Source: Stachybotrys elegans
Lineage: Eukaryota > Ascomycota > Sordariomycetes > Hypocreales > Stachybotryaceae
DNA: 64,000 bases
Reading direction: 5' to 3'
Assembly (NCBI GenBank): GCA_020746835.1
Contig: JAGPNK010000006.1
Location: 682,001-746,000 of the forward strand
Part shown: positions 24,228 to 36,900 of the stretch, piece after piece
Layout of the letters: every line of letters begins with the position of its first letter
How positions within the stretch are numbered: position 1 is the stretch's first letter
Program-made: the position numbers and the translations under genes
Notes under the pieces: model-generated
The model's input: only the letters and a program-made list of their open reading frames with translations
What the model was told of the DNA's origin: nothing
Databases searched by the model: none

Positions 24228-27200
24228 ATGGCGACGACAATCGCCGCTCCTCCTCCACCAGCACCCACACCCACGCCCACAGCAGCGCTGCCCGTCTTCA
24301 AACAAGCGCAAGACGCCGAAACAACCTCTCGTCGCCGCCTCAAGGCAACCTCTGCGCGAAGAGCCGGCTATTATGCCGCTCGAGAAAACGTGACAGGACG
24401 CCACCCTCGCCGCCGCCCGTACACCGTCGACATGGCCACCTTGGACAGCGACCTAGACCCACTATGGCAGGACATTGACTGGTATGTCTCTCCCTGGGCT
24501 GCTTCCTTTCTCCATCCATTGTATCCGTATCCGTGTCGTCGGTTCCGTTGGTTCGGCTCATCGCCTTGAGCTCCTGTCAGCTGATCCATCCTCATCATGT
24601 AGGGCAATCGGGCAGACCCTGATTATGGGCTGGGATGGCACCGAGGTCACACCCCAGATCCGCAGCTTAATTGAGGATCACCACCTGGGATCCATCATCC
24701 TGACGGCCAAGAATCTCAAATGTTTGTAATCCAAGCTCTTCCTAGGCACTCTCACCGGCGGCCCTGAAGATGGACTGTATCCTGCAGGCCCCCCTTGATC
24801 CAGGCGGTTCATGCATGGGAGCGCCACTCGTAAACTATGGACTCTTCGTAGCTAACTGTATCTAGCCGCTCAACAGACTGCGAAGCTCGTACAGGAGCTG
24901 CAGACGATTGCTCAGAAGTCAGGCCATCCTCAGCCTCTGCTCATCGCCCTGGACCAGGAGAATGGCGGCGTCAACAGTCTCTTTGACGAGGACTATGTCT
25001 GCCAGTTTCCCAGCGCCATGGGTGTGGCAGCTACTGGTCGACCGGATCTCGCATACGAGGTGACCAAGGCCACTGCTACCGAGATTTCAGCCTGCGGCGT
25101 GAACTTGATGCTTGGCCCCGTGTTGGATGTGCTGAACAATGCCCGATATCAGCCTCTCGGAGTGCGAGCGACTGGCGATGATCCCCAGGAGGTCTCTCAG
25201 TATGGGCTGGCTGCCCTTGATGGTATTAGAGATGCCGGAATTGCCTCATGCGGAAAGCATTTCCCGTCTTATGGCAATCTCGACTTCCTCGGTTCCAATT
25301 TGGATGTGCCCATCATAACCCAAACTCTCGAAGAATTGAGTCTGAGCGCCTTGGTACCTTTTCGCTATGCCATTGCCTCTGGAAAGCTGGATGCAATGTT
25401 TGTGGGTGGATGCGGCATATCGAATCCCTCGATGAATGTTAGCCACGCCTGTCTATCCGAACAAGTGGTCGATGACCTTCTTCGCAATGACCTCAAATTC
25501 AAGGGAGTTGCCATATCCGAGTGCCTGGAGATGGAGGCTCTCAGCCATGAGCTAGGCGTTCAGAATGGCGTCGTCATGGCAGTCGAGGCCGGCTGCGATC
25601 TTGTGTTGCTCTGCCGTGCCTACGACGTCCAGGTCGAGGCCATCAAAGGCCTCAAGTTGGGATACGAGAACGGCATCATCACCAAAGAGAGGATATTCAC
25701 CTCCTTGAGGCGTGTTCTACATCTCAAGTCCACATGCACTTCTTGGTCAAAGGCCCTCAATCCTCCTGGCATCTCTCTCCTCTCACAACTTCACCCTACA
25801 CACATGGCACTATCTCGTCGTGCTTACGACGATTCCATTACCGTGATGAGGGATAACGAGAAGCTTATCCCACTGTCTTCATCGATGCATCCTGGAGAGG
25901 AGCTGCTTCTTCTCACCCCCCTCGTGAAACCTCTCCCAGCGACATCCCTCACCAAAAGCATCCTTGAGTTGAAGAATAGCCAATCAGTTGCAACTAACCA
26001 TGATAAATGGATTCACCGAGGTCGGGAGAGGGGCGCTATTATGAGTGGTGAGGGCGTGTTTCGTGAGTTTGGCAAGGAATTGGCCCGATCTCGAAACGAA
26101 AAGCTTCTTCATACCAGCTACACCGCAAATGGTGTAAGGCCAGGTGAGTCAACATGCGGCTCTTGTACGGACAGAGACTGACGATGCAAGTGCATGAAAA
26201 TTTGATTAACAGGGCGTCATGTATTATCATCGTCACGGCTGATGCCAACCGGAACTTGTACCAGGCGGGCTTTACCAAGCATGTCGACATGATGTGTACC
26301 ATGCTTCGAAGTCGAGGTCAGAAGAAGCAGCTTATTGTAGTTGCTGTCAGCTCGCCCTATGATTTTGCCATGGACAAGTCGATTGGCACATACATCTGCT
26401 CGTTCGACTTTACCGAGAATGCCATGCACGCTCTAGCAAGAGCGCTGGTGGGAGAGTTCCATCCCCTGGGGACCCTACCAGGGACCCTCCGCAAAAGCAA
26501 GAAGGCGCTCAAGTCTAGACAGCCCTGGCTTGTTGACGAATATGACCGGGACAGGGACTCGGCGCCATTGAACGAGTTACTCCGGGCAGTCCATCGTGAC
26601 AGCGCCCATCTACACTTCCTCCAAACCACCACGGCTGCCAACTTCAGCCTATTCATCCCAGCTATCGAGGAGGCACACTTTGTCGTTCGCAACAGTAGCA
26701 CTCAGGCACTTTACGGTTTTGTTGCCACTTATTTCATCAACGGCATCGGCACCTTGGGAGCCATTTTTGTTGACCCGGCGAAGCGCAACATGTCCATTGG
26801 ACGAGCACTTCATCGACGAGCCCTCAAGAGCCTAACCCAAAAACGAGGTATCAAGAAACTTCAGATAGGAATGTCTTTCCCAGGAGTTTTCCTTGGTATT
26901 CCTCTGGACATGGAGGTGATCACAACAAAGGAGTGGTTTACCAACAGCGGCTGGGATACCCAGTTCCCCAGACGCTTGACCAACATGGTTATCCATGATC
27001 TTGCCAGCTGGTCTATTCCCGAAGGACTCCTTCAGAGCATTCAAAGAGCCAATATCAGCTTCGATCTTATTCATGGTCTTGAAAATGCCGAGTCGGTCTT
27101 GAACCACGTACGGACCAACGCTAATCCAGAAGTTTTGGAGCTGTACAGGTTTGCGCTTGCCGAGACAAAGGCCTGCGGCATCGTACGGGCTAAGGATTCG

Positions 27201-27570
27201 ACCGGTAACTTGCTCGGCACCATTATCATCTGCCGACAGAACAGCCCCCTCGTGACCTTTTTCCCTGCGTTGCACTCTTACACGGAGGATATTGGTGGTG
27301 TGCTCGCACCGATCGTACCCGTAGCTCCTCTGGCCACTCTTGTCCTTCAGGGCTTGGCCTTGATGGGTGTTCGCCAGAACAAGAGCCACAAGGCGTCCAA
27401 GACGGTTCTCAGTTGGGTAAGAATTTCCCCTCGCATCTCCAAGACGAAGCACCAACTTACATATCTAGGCGGTCGATGATACTTATGAGCCACTTTTGGC
27501 GATGGGTTTCGAAATTTTGCAAGCGTTTGAGGAGATTACAAACTCGCCAGAATCTGTCAACAAGCAATGA
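24228..27570 (+). CDS. nag3: GH3 (NagZ-like) domain fused to GNAT acetyltransferase domain
   Basis: Cytosolic-looking 992-residue fusion with no signal peptide. Exons 24228-24481, 24603-24721, 24866-26143, 26191-27416 and 27469-27570; all phases close. The N-terminal ~85 residues are Pro/Thr/Arg-rich. A GH3 NagZ-like fold (about 85-430) shows LIALDQENGG, KHFPSYGN and the barrel blocks of beta-N-acetylglucosaminidases, followed by an alpha/beta domain to about 620. The C-terminal part carries a GNAT motif A (IFVDPAKRNMSIGRAL, about 740-755) and a second GNAT-like unit to the end. GH3-GNAT fusions are known in fungi (for example Rhizomucor miehei). Odd: where NagZ enzymes have the nucleophile Asp (SDxL) this protein has Glu343 (SECLEM), and the loop after KHFP has no Asp-Ser-His dyad. 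Hydrolase activity is therefore doubtful; the acetyltransferase part appears intact. Name follows the Trichoderma cluster gene. Confidence 0.88.
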
Positions 27571-27786
27571 TATCTCTCCAATGTGGTTTGGACGCAAGGC
27601 GGAATGTAGAATAGTGCGGGTTATTAAACCACGGTTGGATTTTACCTATTGGATGGGATGATTATTGAGCCAGCCTGTTTCAGCCTACACCTATGAGTTT
27701 TTATTTGATTCGTTCATTGTCCGATGCGTAACTCTTACAATTCCTTATGCAGAGTTTTCCTGGAGAGTTATACGTACAGATCTTGC

Positions 27787-30190
27787 CTAGAGAGACTCGA
27801 TGGGCACAGGTGCGTCGCCGTCAAGACTGCGTCCGCTCTCGCTAACCTTTACTTCACCTTTCAGTTCCGAGACATCTTTCAGCTTTCCGTCCTCGCCAAT
27901 GGTCAGGGTGGCGGTAACCTTTCCAGCCGCATCCACCAAGGTTGTCTGCGTACCGGGTGCTGCCTGATAGAGGGCGACTTCGACATCCGCGTTGTAGTCA
28001 TAGACTGGGCCTACCTGCTTCCTGCTTCCTAGGACAAGAATGGTGTTCTCACGCACGTAGAGGGGGAGAGTGCCAAAGGCGTGCTTCTCCTTGAACCAGC
28101 CAGGGCCAGTCTTGACCTCGTTGGTGAAATATGACGTCCACTTGCCCTTGGGCAGGTAGAACTCCACCTCGCCAGATTCCTCAAAGATGGGGGCGGCCAG
28201 CAGCTGCGACCCGACCATGAACTGACGATCGAGGTACCACGAGGTAGGGTCCTCGGGAAACTCGAGTGCCACAGAGCGGAGAGACATGGGAATGCCACCC
28301 TCCATGGACTCAATGGCTTGGGCATAGATGTAAGGCATCAGTCGGGTCTTGAGGGCCGTCCACTTCGCCAGAGTCTTGGAGCAGCCCTCCTCTGTCTCGT
28401 CGTCGCCGTCGATTGTCCAAGGCACGCGGTACGAGTTGCTGCCATGGAGACGACTATGACTGCACAAGAGACCCATGGCGACCCAGCGCTTGTAAATCCA
28501 AGGGGGCGGGAGACCCTCGAAGCCACCGATGTCGCAGCTCCAGTACGAAAAGCCGCTCAGCCCCATGGACAAACCACCACGGACAGACTCGGCCAGCGCC
28601 TCGGGGGTAGATTCGCAGTCTCCTCCCCACTGCAAGGGGAATCTCTGAGTGCCGGCGCAGGCGGCACGGGCGAAGAGCACGGCCTCGTCCTTTCCAAATC
28701 GCTTCTGCAGTGCCTCGTAAACGATACGGTTGTAGGCGAAGGCGTAATAGTTGTGCATCTTGTGGGGATCGATGTCGGCGTCGTACCACTGCACATCGAG
28801 TGTGGGGATGCGCTCGCCAAAGTCAGTTTTGAGGGCGTCGACTCCCTTGTCGAAGAGCCCGTTGAGGCACTCGACGTACCACTCGACAGCTTTGGGGTTG
28901 GTGACGTCGAGCAGGCCCATGCCGGCCTGCCACAGGTCCCACTGCCAGACATCGCCGTTCTTGCGCTTCAGGAGGTAGCCGTTGTCGGCAGCGTGCTTGA
29001 AGGCGGCGCCGTGCTGGGCGATGTAGGGGTTGATCCAAACGCAGACCTTCTTGCACAGGCCACTCTCCTTGAGGCGGGATATCTGAGCCTTGGGGTCAGG
29101 GAAGCGCTCCGAGTCGAAGACGAAGTCGGTCCAAGTAAAGGCCTTCATCCAAAAACAGTCGTAGTGAAAGACATCGACGGGGGATCCGCGGGACTTCATG
29201 CCTTCGAGGAAGGAGTTGACGGTGGATTCGTCGTAGTTGGTGGTGAAGCTCGTCGTCAGCCACAGGCCGAAGCTCCATGTGGGCACCTTTCCGGGCTTTC
29301 CGGTGAGTATGGAATACTTCTTGAGGACTTCCTTGGGGGTTGGGCCATAGATGATGTACCACTTGATACGCTGGCCCTGAACGGTCGTCTGGACACGACA
29401 GCACCGCTCGCTACCGATCTCGAGCTCGACCTTACCGGAGTTGTCGATGAAGACGCCATAGCCCCTGTTGCTCATCCAGAAGGAGACGTTCTTGTACGCC
29501 TGGTCGCTCGAGGTACCGCCGTCGGCGTTCCAGAGAGTGACGGCCTGGCCGACTTTGTTCCACGCGCCGAAGCGCTCGCCCAGGCCGTGAACGCTCTCGC
29601 CTACGGCCAGGTTGGTCTGGTAGAACATGTAGTGCTTGAAGTCACGCATGTCTCCAATCTGCATGGGGTGGTTGGGCTTGGGCCCATAGGCGAAGCCGAC
29701 ACTACGGTTGCCGAGGCTGGTGAGGTACTTGGACCCATTGGTGCTGTGGAACTTGATGTCGAAGTTGCGAGAGTCGGGGTGGATGGTGGCGGAGAGGGAG
29801 CCGGAGGAGAGCGTCGTTCCCTTGTCTGACTTTGTGATGGCGCCTTGGACGGAGGGCTTACCGTCCGGGAAGAGCTCGAAGTGAGGGCCCTTGATCTGAG
29901 CGCCGTCCCAGTGTGTTGCTTGCAAGGAGATGACGCCGTCGAATTCAGCTTTGATGTCCTGAGCGTACACATGGTGAGCTGTTGCCAGGTTCAATGGTCA
30001 TATGAGCTGGGCATACAAGAGTAACGGTTGGCTGGTTGAGAGTATTGCCGCGGGAGAAGATGTGCCGTGTAGGGCATAGGAGGCTCATGCCTTGCTGGTC
30101 CTCTTGGGGGGTGATTTCATACACATCCTCGGCGTACTCGACCTGGAGCTCCTCGGAGGGGAGCCACATGCCATCTCGAAGACGGACCAT
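27787..30190 (-). CDS. GH31 alpha-xylosidase, intracellular (YicI-like)
   Basis: Releases alpha-linked xylose from xylosides such as isoprimeverose or xyloglucan fragments. Exons (minus strand) 30017-30190 and 27787-29958 give 781 residues, similar to E. coli YicI (772). No signal peptide is seen, so it is probably cytosolic. GH31 landmarks: HYDCFWM at the -1 site (typical of alpha-xylosidases), catalytic nucleophile Asp437 in LKTDFGE, and acid/base Asp505 in WGGDCES, followed by FSYWSCDIGGFEG. The acceptor at 29959-29961 was chosen because it keeps the frame and joins VTL to DIKAEFDGVI as in homologues; the more upstream AG breaks the frame. It converges on nag3 (216 bp between stops) and diverges from a secreted GH3 gene. 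Confidence 0.92.
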
Positions 30191-31405
30191 GATGACGATT
30201 ACTCGGGGGTAAGTTCGAGAGCCGTCTTTGGTATACGGACACTGTTCAGACGAGGAAGAGGAAGACGACGGTAGAACAAGAGCCGGAAAGATTTATACTG
30301 ATTGTTTGATAAGACAGACCGAAAGAGAGGAGGCAAGCAACAACAGCATCTCAAGGTGGTGAAGTCGTCCCACGTTGCGACCAACCCCCACCTTGATCTT
30401 CACGCTCGCCGGCAGGCTTCTGCCCTCTCTCGAAGCGTGGACTTACATCAACCAACCGACCAGCACATGTACTGGCGGAATCCCACGTAGTGGGCCAAGC
30501 GAGCCTATCGGCAAACACCATGGGCCATGAACTACCCATGAGCCATCCGTCCGCAGCCCTCTAGACAAGCGCAAGGGTTCGCGGCCACTTTATTCGCAAA
30601 TCGGCAGCCGGAAGATTGGCGCCCGAGTCGAAGACAATTGGTGGGCAAATTCCCTCCCCCAGCGCATTAACCGAAGCGTGACAACCTCTTCGGCTCTGTC
30701 GAGCGAGCCTCCAACCGAAGCATGCTATTTGTCGTTGGAACGGGAGGGAAAGCTTGGCTGTTGGGGACGGATTCTGCAAATCCCCCGCAACAAGTACGGG
30801 CGAACAGAACGGCTGAGCAAACCCCCCGCAACTTCTCCATCTTTTTCCTTGCCCCTTCTCCAACTTTGGACCTTCTGGTAGCCTCTGGTGCTTGCATGGG
30901 TCGGCTCCGTGGAGCTTGACCGGGCCTGTAGGCATCTCGGCGCGGTCTCCGTCGAAGGGTTCCCTCACGATGGGTTCGCGGAGGGACGACATGGCTCGCA
31001 TTCGACTTTACCCGTCATTGACAAGGCCACGCGCGTCGACTCGGTAGGAACCATGGGCTTGACCACGGCCTCTTCTTCTCCGCACTTCTCGATCCAATGA
31101 TTGGCATTGGCATCCCTGGCCTGGCCTGTCATGTCATTTCTTCGCCCACACAGGAGCGCACGCATTGAGCTGACCCGGCCGTGGAGGAACGCCAGACGAT
31201 GTGCGGAGAAATATTCAATCGTCTCTGGCTCAGATTGACGGTCTAACCGTAGCTGTGAGAAAAACGCCAATGCCTTGGCTGCCGGCCCTGGCTTCATCAT
31301 ATATGGACGCACGGCGCTGCTGCTCACCATCCCTACACCAGCACACGCCTCTCTCCCCTCACCACTTCCCGGGTTGACGCTGCCTCTGGTTCTGGTTCTG
31401 GCACT
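30191..31405. promoter_or_regulatory. Divergent promoter between GH31 and GH3 glycosidase genes
   Basis: 1.2 kb shared upstream region with no supported gene; a natural place for common control of the two glycosidases. The GH3 side carries TCATATATGG (31297-31306), a TATA-like element about 105 bp before its start codon. Confidence 0.5.
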
Positions 31406-33986
31406 ATGAAGTTCTCGCTCCCCCTCTGCGGTGCGGCGTTGGCCGCCGTCGCCCAGGCTGCCGATCAGCCTCTGTACAAGAATCCCCGGGCGGCTGTGGA
31501 TGACAGGGTTGCGGACCTGCTCGGACGCATGACGGTCGAGGAGAAGACGTCGCAGCTGATTCAGGGGGATATTCGCGACTACCTCGATCTCGAGACGGGT
31601 GCGGTCAATAACACTGGGCTCGAGTGGGTGATGGGCAAGCGGTCTCATGCCATCTGGACGGGTCTCTACGCGGAGCCGACTGTGATTAAGAAGGGAGCCA
31701 AGATTGCACAGGATTACCTGACCAAGGAGTCAAGGCTGGGTAGGCAGTTCCCGGGTGCTACTTGTCAAGCATGGATGCGCGCTAACATTCGTGTAGGTAT
31801 CCCAACTTTTATTCAGAGCGAAGGCCTGCACGGCTTTCTCGCCGTCAACGCCACCATCTTCAATTCGCCTATCGCTATGGCTTGTGCCTTTAACCCCAAG
31901 CTGGTCGAAAAGATGGCCAATGCGATTGCCAAGGAAGCCCTCGCTCTTGGTGTGAACCAGCTCTTTGCTCCTGTCGTCGACTTGGCGAGAGAGCTGCGGT
32001 TCGGCCGTGTCGAGGAGACGTTTGGCGAGGATGCATACCTGTAAGTGGACGAGAGGGGGGGTAATCTGGGCCATATTCTGACACTTGTTAGTGCTGGAGA
32101 GCTTGGATATCACTTTGCAAAGGGTCTGCAGGACGGCGGTGTCTCAGCCCAAGTCAAGCACTTTGTAAGTAGATGCTCCTTTTTGTTTGTTGGATATGAC
32201 TGATTTTAGTAGGCTGCTTTCGGCACTCCTGAGCAGGGTGTCAACACGGGGCCTGTCCACGGAGGAGAGAGAGAGCTGAGAAGGCTTTACCTTCCTCCCT
32301 TCAAGCGAGCCATCATTGACAGCGGCGCATTTTCTGTCATGTCGTCGTACAACTCGTACGATGGAATCCCTACCGTCGCAGACCACCACCTTCTGACTGA
32401 GATTCTCCGCGAGGAATGGGGATACGAATACTTTGTCATCTCTGATGCTGGTGGCACCGCCCGTATCGCTGATGCTTTCGGCATCTGCGCTAGACAAGAC
32501 AACGAGTGTATCACTCGCGAGGTATGTCGAGGGATTTTTTTTTTCCAAGTGCCTGGGGCACAGCTAATCGAATCAGGCTCTCACGGCCGGTAACGACGTC
32601 GAGATGGGTGGCGGCAGGTACAGCTTCGAGGCCATCCCCAGCATGATTGAGTCGGGCGAGCTGGACGAGGCTGTGCTCGATGCTGCCGTCTTCCGTGTCC
32701 TGCGCACCAAGTTCAAGCAGGGTCTTTTTGAGAAGCCGTACACGGGCGTCCCGGACAACAAGATCCGGGACCACATCAACACGCGCGAGCACAGAAAACT
32801 TGCCCGCGATCTCGATGCCGAGAGTATTGTTCTCCTGGAGAACCACGACAACATCCTGCCGCTCAAGAAGAATGCCAATGTCGCCGTCATTGGACCCATG
32901 GGACACGGCTACGTCAATGTAAGCGCAGTCGTCTAGATCGTGATGCTCTCGCTAGGACCTGCTAACACTGGAGTGTAGTACGGAGACTATGTCATCTACC
33001 GATCCCAGTACCGCGGCGCCACCCCCTTTGATGGCATCAAGGCCGCCAGCAGCGGCAAGGTGACCTTCACGCAGGGCTGCGAGCGGTGGTCCAACGACGA
33101 GTCTGGATTCGCCGACGCCATCGCAGCCGCCGAGGAGGCCGACGTCGCCGTCGTTGTGGTGGGAACTTGGTCGCGCGACCAGAACGAGCTGTGGGCCGGC
33201 CTCAACGCCACGACGGGTGAGCACGTCGACGTGCACGACTTGAAACTCGTGGGCGCCATGCCGCGTCTCGTCAAGGCCATCATCGACACGGGCAAGCCGA
33301 CGGTGGTGGTGTACAGCTCGGGCAAGCCCGTGACGGAGCCGTGGATATCGGAGGAGGCGGCGGCACTGGTGCAGCAGTTCTACCAGAGCGAGGAGGGCGG
33401 CCACGCGCTGGCCGACGTGCTCTATGGCAAGGTCAACCCCTCGGGTCGTCTGTCGGTCAGCTTCCCGCATGACGTGGGCGCGCTGCCCATATACTACGAC
33501 CACCTGCGGTCTGGGCGGTCCAGCCCGGACCCAGGCTTCGAATACCCCAACGGGACCCTCGTCTTTGGGCACAACTATGTGCTTAGCACGCCGCTGCCGC
33601 TGTACCCCTTCGGATATGGCTTGTCGTATAGCTCCTTTGAGTACTCCAACGTGCGAGCTTCATCGACACGTGTCAGCGCCTCAGACACGGTGACCATCTC
33701 GGTAGACGTGACGAACACGTCGAACCGCGACGGCAGTGAGGTGGTGCAGCTGTACGTACGGGACGTGCTGGCGAGCGTCGACATCCCTCGCCACGTTCTC
33801 CGCGGGTTCGAGAAGGTGTCGATCAAGGCAGGCAAGACCAAGACAGTCAAGATCCCTCTCAGCGTGAAGGACTGGGGCGTGTGGAACCGCAAGTCGCAGT
33901 ATGTCGTGGAGCCGGGCGAGTTTGTCGTGCTCGTGGGCACGTCGAGCGAGGAGTTTCCTGCCAGGGTGACTGTGACGGTACAGTGA
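31406..33986 (+). CDS. Secreted GH3 beta-glycosidase (beta-glucosidase/xylosidase type)
   Basis: Extracellular retaining glycosidase of family GH3, 769 residues. Exons 31406-31739, 31797-32040, 32092-32164, 32213-32521, 32577-32918 and 32979-33986. A signal peptide (residues 1-18, ending AVAQA) opens the protein. The N-terminal barrel holds RFGRVEETFGEDAYL, VKHFAAFG and MSSYNSYDG; the nucleophile is Asp295 in VISDAGG, where many beta-glucosidases have SDW. The alpha/beta sandwich domain follows (VVVVGTWSRDQNE), then a C-terminal fibronectin III-like domain (about 640-765). The intron before exon 4 must end at 32212, since the nearer AG would leave an in-frame TAG. Substrate cannot be fixed from sequence; the neighbouring alpha-xylosidase suggests plant glucan or xyloglucan fragments. 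Confidence 0.92.
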
Positions 33987-36900
33987 GGATGAGGGACTGC
34001 GGAAAGTTTGGTTCAGGCATAATGGCATGATGCTACGTTTGATGGACGTGGATAAAACATATGATATTGTGCATTGTGAAGGTCGTTGAGTTTCACTGTG
34101 GATATTCATATATAAGTAGAATTCATATAACTATTAGAATTCGAAGAGGTCTGCGCAGAGGCATTGAGAAGACTGGATAGATGGATGGTGAAGTAGAATG
34201 ATGATGGAAATGACAATGATGCTCTCCTTCCAATATCCCAATCAATATCCAGCATTAGTGTGTTGAAGTTCAATGTAACTGATATCCTGAGTATGTCTGG
34301 TATAGCTCGTATAGGGTAGGGTATCTATCTGAATAGCTTCAATCTGGGGGACGGTATAAGTGGAATCGAATCATGCCCGCCGTTGCTCGTGTCACAATCT
34401 CCCCCATTAATCACACTCGTGCATACAAGACACTGACATCTATACGCGATATGTGTGAGCTTAGGAGGATGGATCATCTGCAGGTCAAGAGTCTCAACAT
34501 TCGGCATCTGTGACCGGCATGACAAATGACTGTATCACCCTGTTACACACCGAGTATCCTTACGCGGATTGCTATAATATCCAGGTTACTCTATGCCACC
34601 CGCATGTATGCAGAGCTGTGTCGTTACTAAAGACATGGATGGCTCTCCTGTCTATCAAACCCTTTGCCTCTGTCTAGTGAATATCCAATCTCGCCTGAAG
34701 GAGGCGTTGACCATGGACAAAGGGGAATAGATTTTCTCCTGCGAGATATGGCAGCAGGCGTGCTGCTCATACACGCGTCCCATGGGCTCCTAGATGGCAA
34801 CGATCTGCTCCTGGAGACAGGCAACGAGGCTGGCGGCAGGGACAGACGCAGAGGAGGAGGATGGCCCCGAACAACACTGGGGCCTTTAATATCGAGCGTC
34901 GATCCAGCGGCGCAAATCACCTGGGTACGAAATATCCCCGTAGCCATGGAGGTAGGTAGGCAGGTAGGGTAAGTTGGGGGAAGCAAGTAAGGTTACGCGC
35001 TAGGGGCGGACAGCAGCAGACTGCGACACAGCCGGGCCGCTGTAACACAGGTGGCAGGTAGCGTGTCGCTAGAGGAGAGCACGGCAGGGTACGGTGTGTC
35101 AATACAAGAGACCATATTGCCGTACATACATGGCGCCAGCCCACAGGGCCCATGCGGCTCCGATGAAACAACAAGAGCCGTGACGAATGGCAAGACGATG
35201 ATTTGAAGAGCAGCAAGGCCTGAAGGCGGCGTGAGGGGGGAGGGAGGCCGAGGAAACAGATCAGCTTGCAGGCGGGAAGATGAGGGGATAGCTCCCCTCA
35301 AATATATTGCACGGCCGAGGGTTGCTCGGACGCAGGTTCAGGAAGAAGAAGAAGACGAACAGTAGTAATAAGACGAAGAAGAGTAGCACGCGACAGCCGT
35401 GGGCCGTGGGCGGTGGTTGGTCGAGACCGTGCTTGGCATGCTTCGGCATTGACAAAGGCCGGCCCCAGAATTGGATGAAGCCACAGTGAATCCAGCGTGA
35501 ATCGCTGGCGGCTCTTGGCGGTGGGGACCTCAGCGCTCCTCTCCTCCTGCCTTAGTACGGCTGTGGCCTGGTCGTTCCTTCCCCGGACCAGGCCCGGACC
35601 AGGGTCATGAGCTTGTTTGCTCTTGCAGCTCCAGCTTTTCTCCCATCGCCACATTTTTTGGCCCTCTCTCTCTCCATCTTTTCTCTGTGTCGTGTCTTTA
35701 TTTTTGGCAATGCGAATGCTTGGCTTATGCTTGTCTATGGGAATTTTTTTGTGGTATCATTTCTGATACACGCTGTTATCAGATCAAACGGCATCTGCCA
35801 TCTCTGGCGATGGGAACCACAACCCAACACTTGACTTGACAACCAGGCCAGAGGCAACATTCGTTAGTTGGGTTATTTGCAGCAACGCGCAGAGATCGCC
35901 GCTGGAATATTCTCTTCTTGGCTGCTGTCTGCTGCGGCACGCGCCATTCCACCACCATTGCCAGTGCCAACGCCTTGTCTCATGTCATCCTTAGGGCCTA
36001 ACCGCCCGATGATCTTGTACAATACGGTAACACTGAGGCGCACCGCCTCTCCCTCCTCATCTGCCAGGGATAGAGCTAATTCTTCAATAATAGCTGTCGA
36101 CGGCAAATCAAGCCAAAAGAGAGAAGCAAACAGAGAGGCAAGCCCCATCCATTGTTTCGACTCGCTTTCCCCCCCGTCCCATCCACGCTTGGATCGCCGT
36201 CTCAACGTCTCAACCCCCTGCTTCTCTACCATCGTACTAGCATGTGAGCCCCAGTGCCGCGCAAGCCTCTAGAAACTCCCGATGCAGGGCCTTTTGCTTT
36301 TCTTTTTTCCTTTTTCTTCTTCTTTTACCACCTCCGCCTTGGGCGATCTGTTGAAGAAGCACCCCCTGATCTGCGCCCCTGCCTCTCCCTTGACGCTTCT
36401 CCTGCATCCTCCCAACTGCCGGCATCACCGTGTTGATGGAAAACTCCGATAGGCTAACACCTTTGGGTACAAGCTTCCTACCAGGCTCTCATTAAGCTCA
36501 GTTTAGGGGACAAGCCGCAATAACTTTCTTTCAGCCCATCGTACATTGCCTTCCCCCCCTAACAAAGTTGGTCTGGGTCCTGTGCCATCGTCTTCACAAA
36601 CTACACAACTATCGTATGCCTTGTATGTATGCTGTGTTATCAGATTGTCATTTAATCATCGTTCCATCATTTATTGGGGCTCGTCTTGGCCCCCCCCTCT
36701 CTCCATCTGGGGTAAACTGTCTCTCATCTCTAGTCAATCAGATCGAAACGGCTCGCTGCCTTGGCTGAACCAAAGCCAAAAGATGCTCCATAAACATAAC
36801 ATATCGTGCCGAGCCTCTTGGCACATACCTCTCAGACGGGCTATAATCGTCGGCTCTTGAGACATCGTGCGGCAGCCACTCACAGCATTCGCACAGGCGT

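Noticed and set aside
24228..27570. GH3-GNAT fusion as a new fusion type
   Set aside because: Such fusions have been reported in fungi; only the loss of the catalytic residues is noted as unusual.
28318..29829. 503-residue open frame on the plus strand
   Set aside because: Lies wholly antisense to the GH31 gene, whose catalytic motifs are clear; the frame is a by-product of GC-rich codons.
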